NCBI GenBank assembly: GCA_033857955.1
Contig: JAWVCW010000039.1
Location: 1-64,000 of the forward strand
Direction of reading: 5' to 3'
DNA: 64,000 nucleotides
DNA from: Gaiellasilicea sp033857955
Lineage (GTDB): Bacteria > Actinomycetota > Thermoleophilia > Gaiellales > Gaiellaceae
The notes below the pieces were generated by a model. The model was not told the DNA's origin. It saw only the letters and a list, made by a program, of their open reading frames with translations, and ran no database searches. This document shows, one piece after another, positions 49,177-58,461 of this stretch. Numbering within the stretch: position 1 is the first letter of the stretch; each line of letters opens with the position of its first letter. The translations under genes were made by a program, and so were the position numbers.

Positions 49177-49997
49177 GAAGCCCGTTCGGTGCGGCGCTCG
49201 CGATCGCGACCGCGGTCGCCCTCGCCTTCCTCCTCCTGCCGATCCTCGCGATCTTCCTCCAGATCCCGCCGGGCCGGCTCATCGACGGCATGACCAGCCC
49301 CGCCGCGGTGGACGCGCTCGTCGTCACCGTCAAGACGACGCTCGTCGCGAACGCGCTCATCCTCCTCTTCGGGACGCCGACGGCGTATCTGATCGCGAGC
49401 CGCAGCTTCCGCGGCCGCGCGCTCCTCGTCACCGCGATCGAGTTGCCGCTCGTGCTGCCGCCGGCGGTCGCCGGGATCGGCCTCCTGGCTGCACTCAGCC
49501 CGATCGGGCTCCTCGGCGGCACGCTCGACTTCCTCGGGCTCGAGATCGCCTTCACCCAGATCGCCGTCGTCCTGGCGGTGATGTTCGTCGCGAGTCCGTT
49601 CTATCTCCGCGCGGCCATCTCGGCCTTCGAGGCTGTCGACTCCTCGCTCATCGGTGCGGCGCGCACGCTGGGCGCCGGCCCGGCCCGTACGTTCTTCCGC
49701 GTCGCCCTCCCACTCGCCGCGGGCGGCCTCGGCGGCGGCTGGGCGCTCGCATTCGCCCGCGGCATCGGCGAGTTCGGCGCCACGATCATGTTCGCCGGCT
49801 CCCTCCAGGGCGTCACGCAGACGCTTTCGCTCGCCGTCTACGAGCAGTTCGACGTCGACTTCGACGTCGCACTCGCCATCGGAGCCGAGCTCGTCGTCGT
49901 CAGCGCCGCCGTCCTCCTCGCAGTCAAGCTCGTGCCCTCGTGGACACGCTCAACCTCCACCTCGACCACGCTCTCCGCTCCTTCCGCCTCTCGCTAG
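49173..49997 (+). CDS. modB: Molybdate ABC transporter permease
   Basis: 274-residue permease with about five or six helices, beginning ALAIATAVALAFLLLPILAIFLQI. The EAA loop reads AFEAVDSSLIGAARTLGAGPARTFFRVALPLAAGG, and RGIGEFGATIMFAGSLQGVTQTLSLAVYE is the ModB/CysT signature. GTG 49173 overlaps the modA stop. The 3' end overlaps modC by 58 bases, so the last residues may be a low-constraint tail. Confidence 0.92.
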   Translation: MRSPFGAALAIATAVALAFLLLPILAIFLQIPPGRLIDGMTSPAAVDALVVTVKTTLVANALILLFGTPTAYLIASRSFRGRALLVTAIELPLVLPPAVAGIGLLAALSPIGLLGGTLDFLGLEIAFTQIAVVLAVMFVASPFYLRAAISAFEAVDSSLIGAARTLGAGPARTFFRVALPLAAGGLGGGWALAFARGIGEFGATIMFAGSLQGVTQTLSLAVYEQFDVDFDVALAIGAELVVVSAAVLLAVKLVPSWTRSTSTSTTLSAPSASR

Positions 49998-50968
49998 ACC
50001 TCGAGCTCGGGCGTGAGACGCTCGCGCTCGTCGGACCGTCGGGGGCGGGGAAGTCGAGCGTGCTGCGCGCGATCGCGGGGTTGCTCCGGCCGGACCGCGG
50101 GCGGGTCGCGCTCGGCGCGGAGACCTGGCTCGACACGGAGGCGGGGATCGACCTTCCGCCGGAGCGCCGGTCGGTGGGGCTCGTCTTTCAGGAGTACGCG
50201 CTCTTCCCGCACCTCGACGTCCGCCGCAACGTCGCCTTCGGTGGCCGCGAGCGGGTGGACGAGCTGCTCGAGCGCTTTCGGATCTCGCACCTCGCCGGTG
50301 CCCGGCCCCGCGATCTCTCAGGCGGCGAGCGTCAACGTGTCGCGCTCGCCCGCGCCCTCGCTCGCGACCCCGCCGTCCTCCTCCTCGACGAGCCGCTCTC
50401 CGCCCTCGACACGCACACGCGCGGAGTCGTCCGCGGCGAGCTCGCCGAGCTGCTCGGCGAGCTGCGGCTGCCGACGCTGCTCGTCACGCACGACTTCGAG
50501 GATGCGGCTGCGCTCGCGGATCGGGTCGGCGTGATCGTCGAAGGCCGGATTCTCCAGGTCGGAAGCGCCGCCGAGCTGCTCGCCGCTCCCGCGGACGCGT
50601 TCGTCGCGAGCTTCACGGGCGCGAACCTGTTGCACGGAACCGCACGGCCGGGCATCGATGGCCTGACCGAGGTCGTGCTCGACGCCGGCGGCTCGGCGTT
50701 CACGACCGACGAGGGCGAGGGGAGGGTCGGCCTCGCCGTCTACCCCTGGGAGGTCTCGCTCGCGCGCTCCGTCCCGACAGACTCGGCGGTGAACCACGTG
50801 CGGGGAGACGTGCGCTCGCTCGTCGCGCTCGGGAACCGCGTCCGCGTGCGGGTGGGCCCGCTGACCGCGGAGGTCACGGCGGCGTCCGCGTCGCGGCTGG
50901 AGCTTGCCGAGGGTCAGCCCGTCGTCGCCTCGTTCAAGGCGACGGCGGCGCGACTCGTGTCTCTCTAG
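49940..50968 (+). CDS. modC: Molybdate ABC transporter ATP-binding protein
   Basis: 342 residues. Walker A is GPSGAGKSS, the Q-loop VFQEYALFPHLDV, the signature LSGGERQRVALARALA, Walker B LLLDEPLSALD and the H-loop VTHDFEDAAALADRV. The C-terminal TOBE region (DVRSLVALGNRVRVRVGPLTAEVTA) can bind oxyanion and is typical for ModC. GTG 49940 is well inside modB; a later start is possible but would remove the first strand. It powers molybdate import for molybdoenzymes not encoded in this window. Confidence 0.9.
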   Translation: MDTLNLHLDHALRSFRLSLDLELGRETLALVGPSGAGKSSVLRAIAGLLRPDRGRVALGAETWLDTEAGIDLPPERRSVGLVFQEYALFPHLDVRRNVAFGGRERVDELLERFRISHLAGARPRDLSGGERQRVALARALARDPAVLLLDEPLSALDTHTRGVVRGELAELLGELRLPTLLVTHDFEDAAALADRVGVIVEGRILQVGSAAELLAAPADAFVASFTGANLLHGTARPGIDGLTEVVLDAGGSAFTTDEGEGRVGLAVYPWEVSLARSVPTDSAVNHVRGDVRSLVALGNRVRVRVGPLTAEVTAASASRLELAEGQPVVASFKATAARLVSL

Positions 50969-50971
50969 CCG

Positions 50972-52777
50972 CTACGCGGAAACGGCCGCGACGGGCCAGG
51001 CGTTGCCGACACCGAGCTCGTCGGCGAGCGCGGCCACGATCTCCGGATCGAACTGCGTGCCCGAGCAGCGCGCAAGCTCGGCGATCGCCTCGTCGTCCGA
51101 CAGCCGCCCGCGATAGACCCGGTCGGAGGTCATCGCGTCGTAGGCGTCCGCGACGAAGATGATCCTGGCGCCGAGCGGGATCTCGTCCCCGCTGACTCCA
51201 TCCGGATAGCCGGAGCCGTCCCAACGCTCGTGGTGGTGCAGCACCCAGTCGGCGACCGGATCGACGCCGAGGCTCTCGAGCATGCGGAAGCCGATCTGCG
51301 GGTGGCGCTCGAGCACGAGCCGCTCCGACTCCGAGAGCGGGCCAGGCTTGCGCAGGATCTCCTCCGGGATCGCCAGCTTGCCGAGGTCGTGCAGGCTGCC
51401 GGCGAGCCGCGTCAGCTCGACCTGCTCCCGGTCGACGCCGAGTCGTGTCGCGATCCGTGCCGCCAGGTCTGCCACTCGCTCGGAGTGGGAGCCCGTGTAG
51501 GCGTCGCGGGCGTCGACGGCCTTCGCGAGGCTCGCAGCGGCCCGGAAGCGCGCGGCGCGATCGGGCCCTGCGGCGAGTCGCTTCAGCTCTGCGATCTCGA
51601 CCACGTCGGGCCGGTAGACGCGCACCTGGTTCTTGCCGTACTCCTTCGCCCAGTAGAGCGCACTGTCCGCGCGCCGCACGAGTTCGTCCCGGCCCAGCTC
51701 TTCCTGCGGCGCCGTCGCGATGCCGGCGCTGATCGTGATGGGGCCCGCGGGCTCCAACTCGACCGCTGCGATGCGCTCGATGATCGCCTCAGCGGCAATC
51801 CGCGAGCCTTCCTCGTCGCGACCGGGGAGCAGGATCGCGAACTCGTCGCCGCCGAGCCGGAAGGCCTCGCCACCTTGCCGGAGGTTCGTCGCCAGCTGCG
51901 CGAGCACCTTGTCGCCGCCCGGGTGCCCGAAGCGGTCGTTGATCCGCTTGAAGTCGTCGATGTCCACGAGGCACAGGCTGAGCGGGTAGCCCTGAGCGCG
52001 GGAGTCTGCGAGCTCGCGCTCGAGCCGGTCGTGGAAGTGGCGATGGTTGCCGAGGCCCGTCAGCGGGTCGGTGAGCGCGAGCCGCATCGCGCGCAGCTCC
52101 CGGAATGTCGAGCGCTGGTAGAGCGCAATCGCGAGCAGCGGCCCCACGAGCGCGGCCGACAGGAACGGCGACCGCTGCCAGAGCACGACAAGCATCAGCG
52201 CTGCGGACGACATCAGGGCGAAGGGCAGGATCGTGATCTCGATGCTCGTCCGGGCGACGTCGAGGAACGGCTTGCGCGCGCTGACTCCGACGACGAGGCT
52301 GATCAGCACCAGGTTGACGCCGAAGTGGGTGAGCGCGGCGACGACGACCTGTGCGAGGACGAGCACGGCTTCGTGCCCACGGAGCGGCGCGATTGCGAGA
52401 CCCGCCACGACCGCGGCGATCGAGAGCACCGACGCGTTGTAGGCCACTCTGATCGGCGGTCGGTGCTCGATGAGCTGCATGATCGGCGCGGCGAAACCGA
52501 CGATGACGCCGGCCTGCCAGCCGTAGAGCACGATGCTCGCGGTGCAGAAGACGAAGCCGAGCGAAACGCCGCCGGTGTCGATCCCATCGAGCGGGACCGG
52601 ATAGCGCTCCGCCAGCGTCGAGGCCGCCAGCAGGCCGGCGATCCCCGCGAGCGTCATCGCGTCGCGTGGATTGACGGCGAACGAGATCGCGGCCGCCGCA
52701 GCGACCGCGAGACCCAGCAGCCCCACCGGCAGAACAACCGCCGCGAGCCGCGGGGGCATTTTTGCCCCCATGCTCAC
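50972..52777 (-). CDS. Membrane GGDEF/HD-GYP c-di-GMP signalling protein
   Basis: 601 residues. About seven N-terminal helices form a MASE-like sensor. A GGDEF domain with an intact site (RLGGDEFAILL) and LTDPLTGLGNHRHF follows. The HD-GYP domain has HSERVADLAARIA, HDLGKLAIPEEIL and HHHERWDGSGYP. One protein thus carries both synthesis and degradation domains for c-di-GMP. GTG 52777 has AGGG 8 bases upstream; ATG 52771 and ATG 52759 are alternatives, and a hairpin overlaps this region. A 35-residue membrane peptide gene ends 10 bases upstream and may be cotranscribed. Confidence 0.9.
   Translation of the reverse strand: MSMGAKMPPRLAAVVLPVGLLGLAVAAAAAISFAVNPRDAMTLAGIAGLLAASTLAERYPVPLDGIDTGGVSLGFVFCTASIVLYGWQAGVIVGFAAPIMQLIEHRPPIRVAYNASVLSIAAVVAGLAIAPLRGHEAVLVLAQVVVAALTHFGVNLVLISLVVGVSARKPFLDVARTSIEITILPFALMSSAALMLVVLWQRSPFLSAALVGPLLAIALYQRSTFRELRAMRLALTDPLTGLGNHRHFHDRLERELADSRAQGYPLSLCLVDIDDFKRINDRFGHPGGDKVLAQLATNLRQGGEAFRLGGDEFAILLPGRDEEGSRIAAEAIIERIAAVELEPAGPITISAGIATAPQEELGRDELVRRADSALYWAKEYGKNQVRVYRPDVVEIAELKRLAAGPDRAARFRAAASLAKAVDARDAYTGSHSERVADLAARIATRLGVDREQVELTRLAGSLHDLGKLAIPEEILRKPGPLSESERLVLERHPQIGFRMLESLGVDPVADWVLHHHERWDGSGYPDGVSGDEIPLGARIIFVADAYDAMTSDRVYRGRLSDDEAIAELARCSGTQFDPEIVAALADELGVGNAWPVAAVSA
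52752..52769. promoter_or_regulatory. G+C hairpin over the start region of the GGDEF/HD-GYP gene
   Basis: GGGGGCA and TGCCCCC flank TTTT in a perfect 7-base stem. It covers alternative start codons at 52759 and 52771. No T-tract follows on the minus strand, so translational control is more likely than termination. Confidence 0.45.
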
Positions 52778-52787
52778 AGCGAGTGCC

Positions 52788-52895
52788 CTACCAGCCCCAG
52801 GTGAAGAGTTCCCAACCCCAGTTCCCGAGGGCGGTCGAGAGACTCACCAGAATGACCACAACCGCCGCCAGTCGCGTGCTTTTCCACTGCAACAT
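52788..52895 (-). CDS. 35-residue Trp-rich single-span membrane peptide
   Basis: A short gene with an excellent ribosome-binding site, AGGAGG at 5 bases from ATG 52895. The product begins MLQWKSTRL, has one hydrophobic helix (LAAVVVILVSLSTALG) and ends in the Trp-rich tail GNWGWELFTWGW. I know of similar tiny membrane peptides in soil actinobacteria but no function. The stop lies 10 bases before the GGDEF/HD-GYP start on the same strand, so the two are likely cotranscribed. Coding status rests on the ribosome-binding site, the helix-plus-basic N-terminus design and the tight spacing. Confidence 0.65.
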   Translation of the reverse strand: MLQWKSTRLAAVVVILVSLSTALGNWGWELFTWGW

Positions 52896-53032
52896 GCTTT
52901 CCTCCTACACCGCAAAACATGGACGCCTGAACAGACTCGGGATTCTGAACCTCCTGCTTACACAGGTAATCCCTCGAAGGGGTGATTTCACGTGAGGCGA
53001 GTTACAAAGTGGGTCTATGTAGTCTTCGAACC
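52896..53032. other. Divergent leader region between two small genes
   Basis: 137 bases with lower G+C than its surroundings. It contains a weak fold around CCCTCGAAGGGG and a CACGTG hexamer at 52990-52995. Both divergent small genes need promoters here. I could not match it to any riboswitch consensus I know. Confidence 0.4.
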
Positions 53033-53035
53033 GTG

Positions 53036-53176
53036 GTGAAGATCGAGCCGGAGCCGCCCGAGCAGGACCGCGAGGCGATCGTCGCCGCACTGGCTGCGGG
53101 CGAGGGAAACGAGCTCGGCAGCTGGGAGCAGACTGCGCTCGCCGAAGGCGTCGAGGAAGCGGAGCTCGACCCGTAA
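53036..53176 (+). CDS. Small acidic protein, acyl-CoA carboxylase epsilon-like
   Basis: 46 residues beginning VKIEPEPPEQDREAIVAALA and ending in an acidic stretch (EGVEEAELDP). The start motif IEPEP followed by an Ala-rich helix is like small proteins found next to acyl-CoA carboxylase genes in actinobacteria and often called epsilon subunits. The biotin carboxylase gene is 0.8 kb downstream on the same strand. The start is GTG 53036 or 53033, with no strong ribosome-binding site, so a leaderless transcript is possible. Family assignment is tentative. Confidence 0.55.
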   Translation: MKIEPEPPEQDREAIVAALAAGEGNELGSWEQTALAEGVEEAELDP

Positions 53177-53209
53177 CCGCCGTGCGGTCTTCGGCGTTGA
53201 AGGATCACT

Positions 53210-53380
53210 ATGTGCTGCCGCTGTGGAGACCATCCAGCCCGCTCCGCCGACGAGCCCTTCTGCCCGATCTGCGTGATCTCGATCAAGGTCGAGGTCGCGC
53301 GGGGACTCACCCAGCTCTCCGGTTACCTCGCCGCCTGGGCTGCGTTCGGCGAGTGGTGCAACTCGCAGCAGCCGGCCTGA
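53210..53380 (+). CDS. 56-residue zinc-ribbon protein
   Basis: A short gene with AAGGA 6 bases before ATG 53210. The product starts MCCRCGDHPARSADEPFCPI and has CxxC-x12-CxxC Cys pairs (residues 2/5 and 18/21), a small zinc ribbon. A helical tail follows (ARGLTQLSGYLAAWAAFGEW). Similar small proteins occur in Thermoleophilia, to my recognition, without known function. It follows the AccE-like gene by 33 bases on the same strand. A competing frame over the same bases lacks these features. Confidence 0.75.
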   Translation: MCCRCGDHPARSADEPFCPICVISIKVEVARGLTQLSGYLAAWAAFGEWCNSQQPA

Positions 53381-53387
53381 CAGTGGC

Positions 53388-53927
53388 CTAGGTCACCGTT
53401 CCGCGCAGGAGGCGCGGCGTCGTGCGGGCGTAGTCCAGCCCCGACACCCAGGTCAGCACGAGCGCGAAAAGCAGCGCCCACCAGCCGATGCTGTCGTCCC
53501 AGGCGCCCGCGGCTGCGAACCCGCCGAGCGCCGCGGCCGTCGCCTGCGCCCACGTCTTCAGCTTGCCGAGATCGCGGGCTGCGATCACGACGCCCCGCTC
53601 GATCGCTGCGAGGCGCAGGCCGGAGATCAGGATCTCTCGCGCCACGATCGCCGCGACCATCCAGGCGGGCCAGATTCCATCCTCGATCAGCATCACGAGG
53701 ACGGCTAGGACGAGCACCTTGTCGGCGATCGGATCGAGCAGCGAGCCGAGCTGCGAGGTCACGCCGCGCCGGCGGGCGATCCGGCCGTCCAACCAATCGG
53801 TGGCCATCGCGACACAGAAGACGGCTGTCGCCCAGTACTCGTTGTGAGGCAGCTCCCACGCGTAGAGCAGCACGACGAGGGGCACGGACGCGGCGCGGGC
53901 GACCGTCAGTTGATCCGGGAGCGTCAC
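53388..53927 (-). CDS. pgsA: CDP-alcohol phosphatidyltransferase, PgsA type
   Basis: 179-residue membrane enzyme that makes phosphatidylglycerophosphate from CDP-diacylglycerol and glycerol 3-phosphate. The CDP-alcohol motif is complete: DG-x2-AR-x8-G-x3-D-x3-D (DGRIARRRGVTSQLGSLLDPIAD). The N-terminal VTLPDQLTVARAASVPLVVLL matches PgsA. GTG 53927 is chosen at this homologous start; an ATG further upstream would run into the divergent carboxylase gene. About five hydrophobic helices are present. Confidence 0.9.
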   Translation of the reverse strand: MTLPDQLTVARAASVPLVVLLYAWELPHNEYWATAVFCVAMATDWLDGRIARRRGVTSQLGSLLDPIADKVLVLAVLVMLIEDGIWPAWMVAAIVAREILISGLRLAAIERGVVIAARDLGKLKTWAQATAAALGGFAAAGAWDDSIGWWALLFALVLTWVSGLDYARTTPRLLRGTVT

Positions 53928-53949
53928 GGCTTCGGGAGAATACGCGGCG

Positions 53950-55710
<1,761 letters not shown>

Positions 55711-55726
55711 ACCGCTGTGCGCAGAA

Positions 55727-56581
55727 ATGTCTCGGGCCGACGCGGAGCCGCTGGCCGCAACCGCGAGCCGCGTCGACACCTGGATCCTGATCGAGTACCG
55801 CGGGCTCTGGGCGCATGACGCCGTCGATGGGTCGACGCTGAGCAAGGAGCTGAAGGCTCACTTGCGCGCGGAACGCTCTCGGCTGCCGCACGCGCGGATC
55901 CTCTTCGTCCGTCGAGCCGAGCGACGCGGCCGGGATGGGCTCGTCGCGTTCGTCGCCCGGAGCACGGAGAGCGATTGCTCGCTTCGGCGGCTCGAGCTCG
56001 AGCGGCACGACGACCTGATCGGTGTCGAGCTCGACGCCGTGGGCTCGCCCGTCGATCACCCGCTCTTCCTCGTCTGCACGCACGGCAAGCACGACCGTTG
56101 CTGTGCGAAGTACGGCCGGCCGCTCTACGACGCGGTGTGTGAGCAGGTCGACGGCGAATGGGCCTGGCAGGCGACGCACATCGGCGGCGACCGGTTCGCA
56201 GGCAATCTCGTTGTCCTGCCGGAAGGCGTCTACTACGGTCGGGTGGAGCCCTCGGAGGCGTGGCCCGTTCTCGAAGCGGCGCTCGACGGGCGCGTCCACT
56301 TGCCGCACTACCGTGGCCGCTCGTGCCACGGCTTTGCGGCGCAGGCAGCCGAGCGCGCCGTGCGGGAGCTGACCGGGCTACTCGGCGTCATCGACGTGAG
56401 CGTCGTCGCGATCGAGCGCGACGGCGACGTCTGGCATGCACGGGTCGAGGCCGGCGGGACGGCCTACGCCGTCGACGTCCACCGCGAGGAGGGCGAGGCG
56501 ACGCATCTCACCTGCTCGGCGTCTCAGCTCAGGCGGACGGTGCGCTACGTCGCAGAAACCCCTCGCGCACGAGCCGCCTGA
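55727..56581 (+). CDS. Sucrase/ferredoxin-like (Suc_Fer) protein
   Basis: 284 residues with a C-terminal half of thioredoxin-like [2Fe-2S] ferredoxin fold. Signature segments are FLVCTHGKHDRCCAKYGRPLY and HIGGDRFAGNLVVLPEGVYYG, with the Cys and His residues expected to hold a cluster. The N-terminal ~110 residues (WILIEYRGLWAHDAVDG) are typical of the family. Function in actinobacteria is unknown; an electron-transfer role is inferred from the fold. It starts 16 bases after the carboxylase and its 3' end overlaps the convergent oxygenase gene by 53 bases. Confidence 0.87.
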   Translation: MSRADAEPLAATASRVDTWILIEYRGLWAHDAVDGSTLSKELKAHLRAERSRLPHARILFVRRAERRGRDGLVAFVARSTESDCSLRRLELERHDDLIGVELDAVGSPVDHPLFLVCTHGKHDRCCAKYGRPLYDAVCEQVDGEWAWQATHIGGDRFAGNLVVLPEGVYYGRVEPSEAWPVLEAALDGRVHLPHYRGRSCHGFAAQAAERAVRELTGLLGVIDVSVVAIERDGDVWHARVEAGGTAYAVDVHREEGEATHLTCSASQLRRTVRYVAETPRARAA

Positions 56582-57707
56582 GCAGGACGAGCCGGCCCGC
56601 GTCGTCCAGCGAGCCGGGCAGCTCGGCCGCTCGGAACGGTGCGTCGGTCGTGACGAGGAACTCCAGCTCCGCGGCGAGCCGGTCCGGGAAGCGAAGGTCG
56701 CGACCCTCGAAGACGAGCCTCGTGCCGTGCAGGTCTGCGATCACCGTGTCTCGCCGTTCGAGCTCGGTGTCCAGGCTGAGCCGGTCGAGCGCTCGTAGCT
56801 CGGAGAGCTGGCCGTCGAGGATCGGCCTCCGGCTGCGCACGAAGCGATCGCGGGCACGCTGCCGGACTGCGTCTGCCTCGAGCGAGGGCAACTCCGGCGG
56901 CTCGCCCTCGTCGATCGTACGGCGGTAGGAGATGTCGTCCTCCTGGGCATCGAGCTCCGCGCGTGCCTCGTCGATCCAGCGGCGGACGTTGACGCCGACG
57001 GTGACGTGAAGCGAGTCGGAGCCGGACGTGAGCGCCTGGTGGAGCCACCCGCGCGGCAGGTACATCGTGTCGCCCGCGCGCAGCGTCACGTCCAGCACCG
57101 CCTCGCCGGGCGCACCGAGCGCAGACCTGTAGCGCTGGTTCTTCAGCGGCAGGTCGACCACGGGCTCATAGACGAGCCACCGCTTCTCGCCTGCGACCTG
57201 GAGCGAGATCACCTCGTGCGTGTCGTGGTGGACGGGCAGGCCCTGCGAGCCGCGTGGCGTGTAGTAGGCGTTCGCCTGCACGGGATGGCCGAGGTACGCC
57301 TCGAGCTGCCGGCAGTAGCGCGCCAGGGGCAGCCAGAGGTGATGCAGGCCCTGAAGCACGATCGTCGCGCCCGCTTCGAACTCCGCCAGCACACGCTGGA
57401 CGTCGGCGACTCCTGTGAACGCCGCGGGCCGCCAGGGCAGATCGGTCGTGTAGCCGGACACGGTCGCGCCCGCCTTCACGAGGCGGAAGCCCGGTGTCCG
57501 CAGCCCCGTCTCGGTGATCAGCCGCTCCACGTCCCGCGCAGAGAGGAGGTCGTCGAAACGGCCTTCCTCCCCGCGCGGGACGACGAGCGGCTTCCGCTCC
57601 CAGTGCTCCGCGAGGAAGCGCTCGGGCTCGACCGGCGCAATCGCCCGTTCGAGAGCGGAGAGGCTAGGCGTCGTCCGAGTCGGAATCGTCCGAGTCGGAT
57701 GAGTCAC
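56529..57707 (-). CDS. JmjC/cupin-type 2-oxoglutarate oxygenase (ROX-like)
   Basis: 392 residues. The Fe(II) facial triad is visible as His-x-Asp in LPVHHDTHEV and the distal His in YLPRGWLHQALTSG. The segments LAEHWERKPLVV and NAYYTPRGSQGLPVHHD place it among bacterial ribosomal-oxygenase-like (YcfD/MINA53) JmjC proteins, which hydroxylate protein side chains. The C-terminal region is a winged-helix-like tail. It starts at GTG 57707, inside the acidic peptide gene (44-base overlap), with no other start codon before its homologous region. That overlap couples it to the acidic peptide, which may be its substrate. Confidence 0.87.
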   Translation of the reverse strand: MTHPTRTIPTRTTPSLSALERAIAPVEPERFLAEHWERKPLVVPRGEEGRFDDLLSARDVERLITETGLRTPGFRLVKAGATVSGYTTDLPWRPAAFTGVADVQRVLAEFEAGATIVLQGLHHLWLPLARYCRQLEAYLGHPVQANAYYTPRGSQGLPVHHDTHEVISLQVAGEKRWLVYEPVVDLPLKNQRYRSALGAPGEAVLDVTLRAGDTMYLPRGWLHQALTSGSDSLHVTVGVNVRRWIDEARAELDAQEDDISYRRTIDEGEPPELPSLEADAVRQRARDRFVRSRRPILDGQLSELRALDRLSLDTELERRDTVIADLHGTRLVFEGRDLRFPDRLAAELEFLVTTDAPFRAAELPGSLDDAGRLVLLRRLVREGFLRRSAPSA

Positions 57708-57834
57708 TGTCGGATGTATCGCCGTCGGTCGTGTCGGTGTCGTCGCCGTCGGCGTCGTCCCCGGCCGGCTCGGCAGGGTCGCTCCCTGCGGGCTTGATCT
57801 CGTCGTCGTCCAGGGTTGTGCTCTCGTCGTCCAT
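57664..57834 (-). CDS. 56-residue Asp/Ser-rich acidic peptide
   Basis: A short gene with a strong ribosome-binding site, AAGGAGGAG, close to ATG 57834. The product starts MDDESTTLDDDEIKPAG, contains no Cys, and its last ~30 residues are almost all Asp, Ser, Thr and Gly (for example SDSDSSDSDDSDSDDA). It is very acidic and probably disordered. The reading frame overlaps the start of the downstream JmjC oxygenase by 44 bases. It could be a substrate or precursor for that hydroxylase, a metal-binding peptide, or a leader that couples translation. None is shown. Confidence 0.65.
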   Translation of the reverse strand: MDDESTTLDDDEIKPAGSDPAEPAGDDADGDDTDTTDGDTSDSDSSDSDDSDSDDA

Positions 57835-57881
57835 GTGCTCCTCCTTGGCGGCGTGACCTTGGGTCGCGGAGGTTACAGCGT

Positions 57882-58427
57882 CTAGAGCCGGTACGACCGG
57901 TCCGTGATCCAGGAGACCGTCGGCTGCATTCCGGGCGGCGGGTCGCCCTTGGCGCGAAACGGCCCGAACGAGACGCGGACGTAGGCGCCGTCGGCGAGCG
58001 AGCCGGGAGCAGAGATGGTCGTGCGCCAGGTCTGTCCGGGCGCGAGCAGGTCGGGCGGGGCCGGTTCGAACCGAGTCGCTAGCCGCGGCGCGGGAAGCCG
58101 GCCGGTGTCTGCCGCATCCGCGAGCTCATCGAGATCGTCGGTGGGGAAGAGCATCAGTCCGAAGACGAGCGGCTCCGGAATCGCGCCGAGCTCGAACGGG
58201 ATCCGGGTCGAGTCCGTCACGGCGATGTCGGCCGACCAGCCCTCTTTGGTGATCTCGAGCGTGTGCACGACAAAGACGAGCCGCTGTCCCGAGCTCGGAT
58301 AGCTCTCGCGCCAGTCGAGCACGGCCCGCTGTGGCTCGGCTGCCCGAACTGGCTTCACCGACTCGGGCTCGGCGCTGCCGCAGCCGGCGAGCAGGAGCAC
58401 GGCGACGAGAAGCAGTGGTCTGCGCAT
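57882..58427 (-). CDS. Predicted lipoprotein, function unknown
   Basis: 181 residues with a classic lipoprotein signal (RRPLLLVAVLLLAGCGS, lipobox Cys ~16). The mature part is beta-rich (RLVFVVHTLEITKEGWSADIAV, YVRVSFGPFRA) with no family recognised. It is divergent from sucC across 34 bases. Confidence 0.75.
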   Translation of the reverse strand: MRRPLLLVAVLLLAGCGSAEPESVKPVRAAEPQRAVLDWRESYPSSGQRLVFVVHTLEITKEGWSADIAVTDSTRIPFELGAIPEPLVFGLMLFPTDDLDELADAADTGRLPAPRLATRFEPAPPDLLAPGQTWRTTISAPGSLADGAYVRVSFGPFRAKGDPPPGMQPTVSWITDRSYRL

Positions 58428-58461
58428 CGCTCCAATCTACGCAGCTACAGTCCCGGTCGCT

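Noticed and set aside
52896..53032. Possible c-di-GMP or c-di-AMP riboswitch upstream of the GGDEF/HD-GYP transcript
   Set aside because: I compared it with the consensus patterns I know and found no matching conserved core; only weak stems are present.
53182..53391. Longer Arg-rich frame over the zinc-ribbon gene
   Set aside because: It lacks a ribosome-binding site and domain features, while the shorter frame at 53,210 has both an SD site and two CxxC pairs.
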